From Antedon mediterranea (lineage: Eukaryota; Echinodermata; Crinoidea; Comatulida; Antedonidae), in NCBI RefSeq assembly GCF_964355755.1, contig NC_092670.1:25843795-25907794 (forward strand): 64,000 nt of DNA, written 5' to 3'. The notes beneath the pieces were generated by a model, which worked only from the letters and a program-made list of their open reading frames with translations, did no database searches and was not told the origin of the DNA. How positions within the stretch are numbered: the first letter of the stretch is position 1; each line of letters starts with the position of its first letter. The translations under genes were made by a program, and so were the position numbers. Of the stretch, positions 12,516 through 24,200 are shown in pieces.

Positions 12516-12699
12516 GTAAAATTACTCCATTGACTACCTAAATTTAAGTTTCAATATTAAACACCATTTAAGCGACTGAGCGACCTCGGTATTTTTAGAA
12601 AGACCGTACGAGGATGTAGGGCTGGCGTAAAAAAGCGACGACCAATAAAAGTCCTTACGACATCTCGCTTTTCTGACGCAACTGATGTATGTTCTCAGA

Positions 12700-15600
12700 G
12701 GAAGTCGGAACTTCGCGTCATTAATTATAATAATCTTGTGCAAATAAAAGCAGAGAGTAAAAAGTATCTCGATGTTCACTGATGGAACGCACAATCTATC
12801 GGTAATAAAACTCAAACAATTTATGACTACATTCTCGACAAAGATGTTGATGTTTTGACTATCACAGAGTCTTGGTTGTCCGAAGAAGACCCTGTTATTA
12901 TTGGTGAATGTACGCCATTAGGGTACTCTTTCTTAAACTTTCCAAGACCTGGCGATAGACACGGCGGTCTTGCAATCATCAGCAAATCTAGTTTGAAGCT
13001 AGGTATTTCACCTACGGGAATAGACACCGTCACTTTTGAACATGCTTCAATAACTGGCAACTCAAAGTTTGTTCGTTTTATTGCAGTATACCGACCACCA
13101 CCCTCAAAGAACAAGGCCAACAGCCATTAAGTCGCGTGCTACAATGCATAATGATACCGGACCGACAGACAGACCGACAGACAGACCGACAGATAGACCG
13201 ACCGACATAGTGAACTATAGTCGCGTCCACGCGACTAAAAAGGCATAATTTTGACGAATTTTTTAACTTTTTCATCAAAAACGTGCGCAAATTATCCAAT
13301 TCGACGTGCTCGTATGACGTAATTTTAAGTCGAAATTGTTTAAAAGATTATTAGAAAAGGCTGCAAAAACATAAATCACGCGAAAAAAGTATGTATTTAA
13401 CGCTACGTGCGCACCACGCGCGTAAAAATTTGCGCGCGTATGGGAATTTTTGACATGCTCAAAATGACAAGAAACGCGTAGAAAGTTGATTAAAAATGAA
13501 TTTTGCGCATTTTAAAATTTTAAATGCGCGTGCGCGCGTAACTTTGTGGTTTTGTGACTCATGGCAATTTTGTAAACGCTTAAAATTGCCTGAAAACGTA
13601 CTCTTATTTCATCGAAAATAAATTTTGAAAATTTTAAGCGCGCGTACGCATGCGTTACATGCGCTACGCACGTAATTGTATTGCCATAATGATGATTTAT
13701 GCCCTGAAATTTATGAGTACCAAATTTTATTTAATTGTGATTCATGGTTGTGAAGATATGATTACAAACGTGATTTCGTTAAATCGTGCGTAGACCGCGT
13801 AATTTTTTATTGCGCACCGTGAAAACATAACCACATCGATTCCTGGCCATAAGCAATATACTGTGAAAAATTGACTTAACTAGATTAAACTGATATCAAG
13901 ATAAGGTCAGAAAGCGATAAAACGCATAGTGATACCGGACCGACAGACAGACCGACAGACCGACAGACCGACAGACCGACAGACCGACCGACCGACATAG
14001 TGAACTATAGAGTCGCTTCCACGCGACTAAAAATGGCTTTACACATAATCAATTTTTTGAAGAGTTTGACAGTTTCCTGGGTGTTATATCTACACTCCCT
14101 GGCAAACCATTGATTATGGGTGATATGAATGTTCATGTTAATGATCCTACAAAACAAGATGTGGAAATACGCTTGATCATGTTATTTGTCATCCAGAAGA
14201 TGATCTCATTACATGCGAGTCATCCATTACTGTATCACCATGCAGATATGGATCTGATCATAACATGATAGAGTGTAGCATAAATAGGTTTAAACCATGT
14301 CCCGAAAGAAGAATTATCACCCGTAGATTGTTTAAAGACATCCGTCATACCTGATCTCGATCGTGCGACGAAGTGTATTCTTCTGACAAATGATCCCAAT
14401 TCACAAGCTGAGTTATATAATAGTTCTATTCGCGAAGTACTTGATAAACATTGCCCGGAGAAATCACGGTCCCTGAAGCTGATCAGACAACCTAAATGGT
14501 ATACTGATGATGTAAAAGACTCGCGTCGTGAGCGTAGACAACTTGAACGCAAGTGGAGAAAAACTCTCTCTGGTGAAGATCGTGAAATGTACCTTAAGCA
14601 AAATGTTAAAGTTACTAAACTTATCAAGAAACGTAAAACCAACATTTTCCAAGAAACACTAAATGGTGCAAATGCTAAAACCATGTTTAATACTCTTAAT
14701 AGTCTGTTAAATTCATCTGTCAGTAAACTTCCTGCAAGTTCCTCTAACCTTGTTTTGAGCAATCAATTTGCATAATATTTCACTGATAAGGTGTCTAACA
14801 TTAGATCTGAACTCAAATGTGCTATATAAATAATGATAAGAATGATAATGTATACAATGTTAGTCAAAACGAAATCTTAAATTCTGATAATAATATCCTT
14901 AGTGATAAAGTAAATATGTTAGATACTTTTGTAAAACTGAACGAGGAAGATGTTAGGAAAATTATCATTAAACTTCCTAATAAAACAAGTCCACTGGATC
15001 CTATGCCCACTTGGTTATTGAAACGCTGTATTGATACATTATTGCCGAGTATCACGTCCATTGTAAATAATTCTCTGAGAGCAGGGATATTTCCTATTAT
15101 CCTCCGTCAAGCGATTATTACCCCTTTGATTAAGAAACCAACCTTAAATCCTGATGTGTTTAAAAATTACCGGCCTGTCTCCAACCTCCCAACGTTAGGT
15201 AAAATAATTGAATATCCCGCAGTCTCTAGATTTAAAGAGCATCTCCAGAACAATGATCTTACTGAACCGTACCAGTCTGCATATAAATCATCTCATAGTA
15301 CGGAAACTGCCCTTTTGCGGGTTAAGAATGATATGTTAAATGAACTTGACAAAGGTAAATCAATTATGTTGGTCCTACTAGATCTCTCCTCTGCATTCGA
15401 CACCATAGACCATGACATCCTTGTAAATCGAATGCAGAGTGAATTTGGTATTTCCGGTACTGCATTAAACTGGTTTGCTAGTTACCATCATGAACGTGTA
15501 AATAGAGTCTGTGTCCTAGGTGAATACTCACAGAATCATGTTTTGAGATATGGTGTACCTCAAGGGTCCATCGTAGGTCCATCTATCTTTACTATGTATG

Positions 15601-16135
15601 CGCAACCTGTTGCAGATATTATTAGTTAGTACATTGCGTAGTAGGGTAAACTTCCATCTTCGTAATTTGAGTAGGATTCGGTGTTTCATAGACCGCTCTA
15701 CTTGTACACATGCAGTAAGATCTTTAATTCTTTCCCGACTGGACTATGGCAACTCTTTGCTCGGTGGATTGGCTGTTTCAGACGTCACCGACGTTTGCCA
15801 ACACTGCAAAATAGCGCTTCGCGTCTTATTTTTCAAGCTAGCAAGCGCACCACTGCGTCTCCTCTCATTGGGGAGCTGCATTGGTTGCCTGTCCAGCAGA
15901 GGATTGAATTCAAGATCTTAGTGCATGTGTACAACTGTCTGTATGGCTCAGCACCTGGTTATTTACAGGACCTTATAAACAAACACCATTCTGATCGGCA
16001 AGGACTTCGATCTACCCAAGACCATACCCGTCTTGCCATCCCCAAGACCAAGAGGTCGTTTGGCGATAAGTGTTTTTCTGTCATCGGTCCTAGATTGTGG
16101 AATAACTTACCATCTTATATTCGTGAAGCCCCAAA
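12700..16135 (+). pseudogene. CR1-like LINE, internally deleted (copy A)
   Basis: An endonuclease domain begins at about 12778 (TITESWL; RHGGLAIISKSSLK), is interrupted by a 0.9 kb repeat at 13104-14031, and resumes at 14034 with GFTHNQFFEEFDSFLG and GDMNVHVNDP. The RT follows (14817-15629): KNYRPVSNLPTLGKIIE, QSAYKSSHSTETALL, LDLSSAFDTIDHDIL and YGVPQGSIVGPSIF. Immediately afterwards the part that should carry the YADD motif is missing: the frame reaches VADIIS and a stop, then resumes in the C-terminal domain (LILSRLDYGNSLLGGL; YLQDLINKHHSDRQGLRS; LWNNLPSYIREAPN). Order and motifs fit the CR1/L2 group of non-LTR retrotransposons. It cannot be active. Confidence 0.85.
13104..14031. mobile_element. 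Unclassified repeat with terminal hairpin and GACA/GACC tracts, inserted in the LINE
   Basis: It interrupts the LINE endonuclease frame between the PPPSK block and NGFTHNQF. Two related end blocks (13104-13240 and 13910-14031) each run TGATACCGGACCGACAGACA..., then ACATAGTGAACTATAG and the hairpin AGTCGCGTCCACGCGACT followed by AAAAA; they bracket a GCGCG-rich AT spacer of about 670 bp. Related sequence occurs at 4452-4500, 28385-28725, 42125-42245 and 61790-61920. No open frame of note and no clear terminal inverted repeats. Confidence 0.7.
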
Positions 16136-16514
16136 TTACCATCATGAACGTGTAAATAGAGTCTGTGTCCTAGGTGAATACTCACAGAATCATGTTTTGA
16201 GATATGGTGTACCTCAAGGGTCCATCGTAGGTTCATCTATCTTTACTATGTATGCGCAACCTGTTGCAGATATTATTAGTTAGTACATTGCGTAGTAGGG
16301 TAAACATCCATCTTCGTAATTTGAGTAGGATTCGGTGTTTCATAGACCGCTCTACATGTACACATGCAGTAAGATCTTTAATTCTTTCCCGACTGGACTA
16401 TGGCAACTCTTTGCTCGGTGGATTGGCTGTTTCAGACGTCACCGCCGACGTTTGCCAATACTGCAAAATAGCGCTGCGCGTCTTATTTTTCAAGCTAGCA
16501 AGCGCACCACTGCG

Positions 16515-18117
16515 CAGTGGTGGCGCCAGCGGGGGGGCTACGGGGGCTCTAGCCCCCTCGTCGGGGAGCCTAGCCCCCCCGTCGGGGAACACGGGTACTT
16601 TTTGTCGGGGAATATAATATACAGTAAAAAACGTTCGCGTTCACTTCATATAGCTTCAGCGCCTAGAAAACCACGACGTTCCATTGACCGTGAGAGTACG
16701 TCAGAGGGCTATTATGCACTTTTATGCATTCATTTATTGCCAGCGATCTAACTTACTACTAAACATTAGCTAGGTACGCAGTTGTCTGGCGGTATCCCTT
16801 TGTACGAATCGTTCAACGTTGGGTCGAGACGCGTGATATCAAGTTCCATCCAGGGACCAAAATGTGTAATGTAGTTATTTTCCAGGCGAAGTTTACCGAC
16901 GGTTACCGAAGGAAACACGGGTACTTTTTGTCGGGGAATATAATATACAGTAAAAAGCGTTCGCGTTCACTTCGTAGCTAGCTTCAGCGCCTAGAAAACC
17001 GCGACGTTTCATTGACCGTGAGAGAGTACGTCAGAGTGATATTATGCACTTTATAAGCACTCATTATTGCCAGCGATCTAACTTACTACTAAACAATAGC
17101 TAGGTTCGCTCTCGTCTGGCGGTATCCCTTTGTACGAATCGTTCAACGTTGGGTCGAGACGCGTGATATCATGTTCCATCCAGGGACCAAAATGTGTACT
17201 GTAGTTATTTTCCAGGCGAAGTTTACTGACGGTTACGTCGTGTACTGCGTCGACGTACGCTACACTACAGCAAAAACGAATTATGTTAATTGTTCGTATG
17301 TTCACCAATTTTTTTAATTTACAAGTAACATTCTGTACCGTGGGGCACCTAAAATAAATTTTTCATCCATTACTAAACAAAAAAACATGCCATTTTCGCT
17401 TAGCCAACATCTTATTATAGCTAAGTTATTACATTTTCAATGTCCTGTATGTCATGAATTTCTCACCACTCGGAAGTCCAGATGGTACGCACGCATACAC
17501 TTGGGAGGAATAAACTTATTTCCCCGACTGAAAAAGGTCTACGCTTGCGTTTTTTAAGCCTCTATGCCTGATGTTTCCGAAGTATAAAATGCAATTTTTT
17601 GAAGACCTGCAGCTCTAGTTTTAAACAGTTTCTTAGCTCAGCCCCAACAATAAAGCTGGTCATATTTCGAAGTAGGCCTACAGGAAGTGCATTTTCCGGG
17701 ACCTAACATCTCTATTTTTCAAACATTTCTTAGCTCAGTCACAACCTTGATAGGGACTTATATATTTTATTTCATGTTTTGAAGTATAATAAGTTCAATT
17801 TCCGGGACCTCCAACTCTATTTTTCTAAATTTTCTTTGAACTTTTATTTTTTAAATTGAAAAATATGGATTGAAACAGTCATCGCGCATCGTTTTTTTGC
17901 ACGCAGTATTTTATTTATGCATTATAAAAAATGGAAAAAATGGCTACCCTAAATCTGATTAAAATGACCTCAAATGACGCTAGAACGCGTTGCTTCCCCC
18001 ACCGGGGGCCCTTGGCGGCCCCCCTGGCCCCCAGCCTAGTGATGCTCGCTTCGCTCGCATAGCCCCCTCGTCGGGGAATGTAGCCCCCCCGTCGGGAAGA
18101 TCCTGGCGCCACCCCTG
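16515..18117. mobile_element. hAT-type non-autonomous DNA transposon, 1603 bp
   Basis: An 8-bp target-site duplication CCACTGCG (16507-16514 and 18118-18125) flanks inverted ends CAGTGGTGGCGCC and GGCGCCACCCCTG. An 8-bp duplication and CAG-initial ends are typical of hAT elements. The uninterrupted site is visible in copy A (CGCACCACTGCGTCTCC at about 15845). Inside, a segment of about 320 bp starting CACGGGTACTTTTTGTCGGGG (about 16590) is tandemly repeated at about 16915. No transposase is encoded. GC-rich ends (CCCCCTCGTCGGGG) contrast with an AT-rich interior. Confidence 0.9.
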
Positions 18118-18197
18118 CCACTGCGTCTCCTCTCATTGGGGAGCTGCATTGGTTGCCTGTCCAGCAGAGGATTGAATTCAAGATCTTAGTGCATGTG

Positions 18198-18998
18198 TTA
18201 TGCGCGATTTGAACGATTTGCGCAATTTGAAATTGCGCAAAAAAAATCCTTGCGCAATTTGAATTGAAACATGTGTTTCAAATTGCGCAAGCAACGTATT
18301 AAATTGCGCAAGTAATCTGCAAATTGCGCAAGGTTTTCCGACAGATTGTGAAATCATGCACACCCATATTTTTATAGTAATTTCTAAGAATGATTCAAAA
18401 TTAAAGATAAATATCGCATTTCCTTATTTTAGTAGTGCAAATATTGTTACTGTATAAGTTAGCATACCGTCGAAGAACCGACGAAGGAAAACGAAGCGGT
18501 GGTGTTCCACCAGGCGGGCGCGGCGCGGGCGGCCGGCTATACTACTCTAGCCTAGCTAGGGTCTGGACTACTGATACTGACTAGGTTACATGGCCTAGCT
18601 TAAACTAATATTAAAAACTTAAAAAGTGAGTATTAAACATTATCTTCATTGAAATGGTCTTATTTATATAATAAAATACTAAATTTTAAACTCCTCTGCC
18701 TAGGCCTAGCCTAGCCATGTATGGGAAAATTTACAGTTCGTTTTCAAATTGCGCAAAGGTGTCGTATTGCGCAAGAACTATCTTGCGCAATTTACAAATT
18801 GTGCAGCGCAATTTAAAATTGCGCAAAGATTTTCTTGCGCAATTTGAAATTGCGCAAGTTGATTGCGCAATTTGAAATTGCGCAAAAAAATCCTTGCGCA
18901 ATTTTAAATTGCGCAAGAATTCTTTGCGCAATTTCAAATTGCGCAAGAATTTTTTTGCGCAATTTCAAATTGCGCAAATCGTTCAAATCGCGCATAAC
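18198..18998. mobile_element. Fold-back element built of GCGCAATTT palindromes
   Basis: The ends are a perfect inverted repeat of at least 43 bp starting TTATGCGCGATTTGAACGAT. Candidate target-site duplication CATGTG occurs at both sides (18192-18197 and 19000-19005). Both arms contain repeated palindromic units, of the form TTGCGCAATTTGAAATTGCGC, separated by 2-8 bases; more lie near the right end (18745-18985) than near the left. The centre (18370-18720) is unrelated and includes a GC-rich patch GGCGGGCGCGGCGCGGGCGG. There is no coding capacity; open frames across the palindromes are artefacts. Confidence 0.8.
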
Positions 18999-19086
18999 AC
19001 ATGTGTACAACTGTCTGTATGGCTTACCACCTGGTTATTTACAGGACCTTATAAACAAACACCATTCTGATCGGCAAGGACTTCGA

Positions 19087-19427
19087 GTGAGTGAGTGAGT
19101 GAGTGAGTGAGTGAGTGGCCGAGCGGTTAAGACAGTGGAACCGTAATTACGTAGCCATAACATCGGCAGGGGTTCGAGGCTCACTCACTCTATGGTTCTG
19201 GTGGTAGAACGAGTTTTCTCGGATAAGGACTATAAACCGTAGGTCCAGTGTACACATCTTGCTCGTGTGCACTTTAAAGAACCTAGTACATCTTTCGAGA
19301 CGAGTAGGGGGTTACCCCGGTGTATTAGTACATCACAGCCACTGATCACCAACTGGGCCCTCTGGAAGACCAGTCTTTGACTGAAGAGGTTACCCAGTAT
19401 AAATATAAATTTCAATCAATCGATCAA
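19087..19427 (+). mobile_element. tRNA-derived SINE
   Basis: After a (GTGA)n start, a tRNA-related head shows an A-box TGGCCGAGCGGTTAAG, a Leu/Ser-like D-arm, and a B-box GGGTTCGAGGC. A body of about 230 bp follows, containing TTACCCCGGTGTATTAGTAC and GGTTACCCAGTATAAAT, and the 3' tail is (CAAT/CGAT)n. TCGA at the left junction and 19428-19431 fits a short target-site duplication within LINE copy B, and the empty site is present in copy A (CTTCGATCTACCC). Confidence 0.85.
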
Positions 19428-19899
19428 TCGATCTACCCAAGACCATACCCGTCTTGCCATCCCCAAGACCAAGAGGTCGTTTGGCGATAAGTGTTTTTCT
19501 GTCATCGGTCCTAGATTGTGGAATAACTTACCATCTTATATTCGTGAAACCCCAAATTAATGTGCAATATTTCAAGAAAATGTTAAAAACCTTTCTCTTT
19601 CCTAAATAATGTTAATGAAATTAGGTAACTTTTTGTATAGGCCCTCATAGTTTTTATATTTATATATTTTTGTATTTTCATTCCATTTTCTATATTTGTT
19701 TTTGTAAGTATTAGTTGAGTATTAGTATCAATTGTACAGCGCTTTGGTCACTTGAAAAAGCGCTAAATAAATCCAAATTAAATTTTAAAAAATAAAATAA
19801 ATAAGCTGTTTTTTAGTTTTATTCCAAAATTGTTTATATCTACCAAGTAAAGCTATCTTCTTTGTTTTCTACCAAATACTATTTCCACCCTCCATTCAC

Positions 19900-20330
19900 C
19901 AGCCTTGTGCCTCTTTTGTTTTATTTCTTTTATTCCTGTCCACTCAGGCAGCACTTGCCTGACTATATATATCTATCTTTGTCCAAGTTTTTTCACTTGC
20001 ACTGATGAAGGGCTAGTGTTGCCCGAAAGCTCTAACCTTTCTGGCTGTTTTACTTACTTTTACGTTTGAATTAGCTTTTTGCTTTTTTTTTTTGTATCTC
20101 CATTGAGATCCAGCCACTGATACCCACATCATTGTCATTTGTTCAGTAATTTGCCTTTGGATTTATATATATATATATAAATAAATAAATGATAAAGACG
20201 CTAGTAAATTACCAACTGAACATTTTATTGCACTACAGGCTGTTTCATGAGTATGAACTCAATCTTCAGGTGCTTGGATATATATAAAATGTACATAAAT
20301 CCAAAGGCAATTTACCAAAACATTTTAGTT
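19900..20330 (+). repeat. Penelope-type repeat ends with hammerhead-like cores
   Basis: The block TTTCACTTGCACTGATGAAGG...CCCGAAAGCTC, then GGCTGTTTTACTT and CCACTGATACCCACA, ending in CTTTGGATTTATATATATAT, recurs at 60000-60665 in both orientations. A different block at 20215-20290 (GCACTACAGGCTGTTTCATG...CTTCAGGTGCTTGGATATA), read on the minus strand, has the analogous layout. Repeats with this word pattern are characteristic of Penelope-like element ends, where hammerhead motifs have been described; the assignment here is by pattern only. Confidence 0.55.
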
Positions 20331-21260
20331 GCATGTACAAATAATTTTAGCAATAGAAAATCATTTCAAAAATTAAAAAAGGATTACAATACAAACAGTT
20401 AATAACATAAAATACAACCTTTATTTGTTTCTATAATAATAACATGTAAATGTTAACAAATGGATTCAGATACCATGTTTTTTTAAAATAAGCATTTTAT
20501 ATATATATATATACCAAAATATACCAAATATTTGATTTGTCCATATAATATACTTTGGAAAAAAACATGAAATGAGGCTGTATTAGAATTAAAACATTTG
20601 TTTAGCAGAAAATATATTGTACTCCACCTCTACTGTAATTACAGTATCATGAAAGAAGTTTACAATAATAGATTACTCAAAACTTGTTTGCCTATGTTAC
20701 CATTTTTATATTCTCTTATTGCATAACACAATGTTTACAACACTTTATTGTTACAAAGTTGAAGAAACAATCATTCTAAATAAGATTATAATTATTTGTT
20801 TAAAATAGTTATAGTTCGTTTTTGGTTTATGGATGAAAATAAAAAAAAAATGTAATTGAATAATCTTCTATAATATCAAATTCATACACAATCATACATT
20901 TAATACTATTACATAATACAGTACTAGATTGTGTACCATCTCCCCTTCCCATTGCTCTTCTAAATGTACAAGAGTTTATGAGACTTTTCAATGGCAACCA
21001 CCTCAATTTGTCACCAACTTCTTATGACCCTCTGTCCGAAACCCTGTTTTTTTATTGCTTCTCTTCTTGAATGCCAATTTTAATTAAACAAAAAAGCTCT
21101 GATTCATGCAAAATGTTTTTTAATTTGCCCATAAACAAATCTGACTCAAATTCAATGTCTCTTTGTATAATATTGATATTGACAGAAGTATTTATTGATA
21201 TTGAATTAATTATTCTGGCTTCACATTGTCAATTGTGACCTTATTTCTGGAATCATTAGC
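20331..21260. other. 3' flank of the vWA gene, AT-rich
   Basis: No gene is seen. It includes an (AT)n run near 20500. It lies downstream of the vWA-gene stop (minus strand) and probably contains its 3' UTR; AATAAA words on the minus strand occur (for example at about 20750 and 21052), but none can be chosen. Confidence 0.4.
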
Positions 21261-24200
21261 TTACATGATACCACATTTGTCTTGAGATTTTGACCGTGAT
21301 GATGTTTTGGTGTTACGCTTACTTTTTCGAAACGACAGAAACCTTCTTTCACTTTTTGGTTCAGCGGGAGTATGAGAAGCTGTTGAGTATAGAAAAAATT
21401 GTTGTATCTTAGTCAATTAATATTTTAGTTTAGTTTTTAGGAGAAGTTAGGTATTTTCTATATGATAACGTACAACATGAGGATGATCAGGTAACCCTCT
21501 AATTTAATCTAATTGAAATACCATAGAAGGAAATTGCAGAAAATTAATTAGAGTTATAGTATGCTGGAAAACAAACAAAAGTGAGTTGCAATGGTTAACA
21601 GTTAAAATAATCAACTACAGGGGGGTTTGAGTGCGAGGAAACTGACTGCATAACAAGGGAAGGACATATTATTAAATTTGCAATATCTAGTATGAGTCAA
21701 TTGCAATAAACATTGTTAACTCAAGCTAAAATTCTTTTTTTTTTTAAACTTACCTCTACGAGAAAACATGTTGGTGTTCGTTCTGGCATTATATGACGAC
21801 CATTTATCGTTCTCCTTGTTATACGTATATTGAATGCTACCTTTATCAAGACTTGGATCCCACCATGGCTGAGCAAGATATCTTTCACCCTCCTAAAGAA
21901 AGACAAAACAAATAAATATTGAAATGGCTGTGCAAGTCATAGCTTAGCTAAATTTTGGATGCTTCTTGAAATGAAATGTCATTTGGTTGCTTGTGTCGTT
22001 TTAACGTGTCAGTATACAAATGATTTTCGTAATTTCCAACTTAAAATGTTTTAAATTTATATTATAACATCTTTGCTATTGTTTGCTTGGTTAATTATTA
22101 AGTAATAGTTCTAAAGAATGGAAAAATAATATTGAATGTTGATGATGAACGGTAGAAATGAACATTCAGCATCTGATCCGTGTTTTAAAAAAAAATATTA
22201 TATCCACAGCCAAAATTGGCTTAGCTTATCCTGTATAGCTTTCAACAAGGATTTAAGATGGATGCAGCGGATCAATTTAATCAAAGTTTAAAGATGTATT
22301 GTCCCTTGAAACACAAAAATTGAAGGTCAAAATATTCTAAATTTAAATTGGCCATATCAAAGTAATATTAAAGTTATTCACTATAAGTCGAAAATTCGAG
22401 CCAAAAACAACAAGTTTACGTAATTAACAGGTAAATTAATTTGATTATATTTCGTCTGGAAAATCGTCGCGAGCGAAAGTAAACAAAGATTTCAAACCAT
22501 GAGTATGTATTATGCATATGCTAACTAGTCACAGTTGAGAAGGTGTTTTCACACTGATCACGGGGAAGTTTTATGATTGTGCATACAGAGTAGCCAAACA
22601 AGCGCGTTGAATTATGAGATGTTTTGATCGAAAAAACGTCTGTATTTCAGTTAAATGGGTTTTTTTTCGACTAATTTTTGGTGAAAGTTAACTATCTTAC
22701 TAACTTAACTAAAACTATTATGATACTTCAAAATGACCCACTTTTTCGAAATCTTTAATACATCTTTAATTTAGATCTGCATACCTAGTGTATAAACAAA
22801 AAAATCAACATTTTTTATTCGTTGAATGTAATGGTACAACTAATAGCATGAGGGGAAAATGACGAAGGTTATATTTCAACAAGGCGAAGCCGAGAGATTT
22901 GAAGAGATATTTATGTACTAATTTCATTCAAAAAGGCATTTAAATAACTTTAGATCGTTTTTTAAGATTTTGATTAATTAATGGGAACATTTCTACAAGA
23001 CGTGGAATCGTTGGGAAAAAACATAATTAGCCTAGATTAGTTTCAGCATAGAGATTCACTATAATATCTCTATGGTTTCAGTTGCCTGTTGAAGTTTGGT
23101 ATTGCTGTCTTGCTGCCTAGTAGTACTAGTAGGCCTAGGCCTTTTAGTATTAGGCTAGGTCTAGGCGTTTTAGCCTTGCTAGGCCTAGACTTGTCTGGTC
23201 GTTTGTTGACATAATTAACACTAACAGTAGGTGCATTTATAAAATTCATACACATAATAATATCTAATACAATTATTAAAAACCAAATGTTACTGTTTTA
23301 ATCAATGTGAATCAAATGTAGGAATTGGCTAGGCATATTTTTTAATTATTTGATTCAAATGACAGGAATCTATTTAGATGTTATATAAAACAAATAATGA
23401 ATGTTTTATATTTGTATAATGGTACAAATAATGGCATTTAGTGGACGATGAAAGGTTATATATCAACTCGGCTGTTGTCTCGTTATAATATAACATAACC
23501 TTTCATTCACCTCATGCCATTATTTGTACAATTACTCATAAACATTCATTATTTGTATACTATTGCAAGTCATCTGACCCATAATCGTCCAATCAAATGA
23601 TAGGAATTTATTTAGGTGTTATATAATAGAGAATATTTCATTCATTGAAAGATTCATTCATTACATAGCTTTCAATCTTTCTTTCACCTCATTAAATATT
23701 TTCCCCATTCAACTCTTATACATTAATTATTTTATACCTGTGTTTCTTTTTCTAAGGATGCTGCTGGCTTCTCCTCAAGCTTAACAAACATTGTACTGAG
23801 TTCGTCAGTCATTCTACCATCATTCTTTACTTCCTCACAATACGCTTGAAGTTGCTCATCTGACGACTCACGGTAGCAAACTGAAATCAATCAATAGTCA
23901 ATATTATTATTATTTCACAATGCAGAATTATTTCATTTTGCAATTCTTTTTTGTTTAATTTTCATGTGGCGAAGCCACCTTTATTTACCACTTAAATAAA
24001 CTAGAAAGCCACTCCGAGAGTGCATACCTCCGTCTACTGTAAAATTCTCCTACATAAGATTTCTCCAGGAAAATATATATACTGTATAAGTGTGTGTGCG
24101 AATTTGGTGTAATGGTTATGCAACCAGCCTTTCAACTAACAATAGTATCATTTGACTAACAATAGAGAAGCAACATGTTGCATACAAAACACAAATTGGG

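Larger units (their letters stand above)
16136..19800 (+). repeat. Tandem duplicate of the CR1-like LINE 3' end (copy B), split by three insertions
   Basis: LINE sequence continues as 16136-16514, 18118-18197, 18999-19086 and 19428-19800. The first four parts together repeat the 654-bp segment 15482-16135 almost exactly, and the last continues into the 3' untranslated region and tail. The end shows the CR1/L2-type signature GCGCTTTGGTCACTTGAAAAAGCGCTAAATAAA (19738-19771). Copy B keeps the same missing YADD segment as copy A, so the deletion preceded the duplication. Confidence 0.85.

Noticed and set aside
14235-14762. 175-codon minus-strand frame
   Set aside because: It is antisense to the LINE endonuclease-RT linker and matches no domain.
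18731-19098. Several overlapping frames rich in FAQFQIAQ-type peptides
   Set aside because: They arise from the GCGCAATTT palindromes of the fold-back element and appear on both strands.
20002-20028. Calling a functional hammerhead ribozyme
   Set aside because: Core and stem II are present, but I could not find paired stems I and III or a defined cleavage site.
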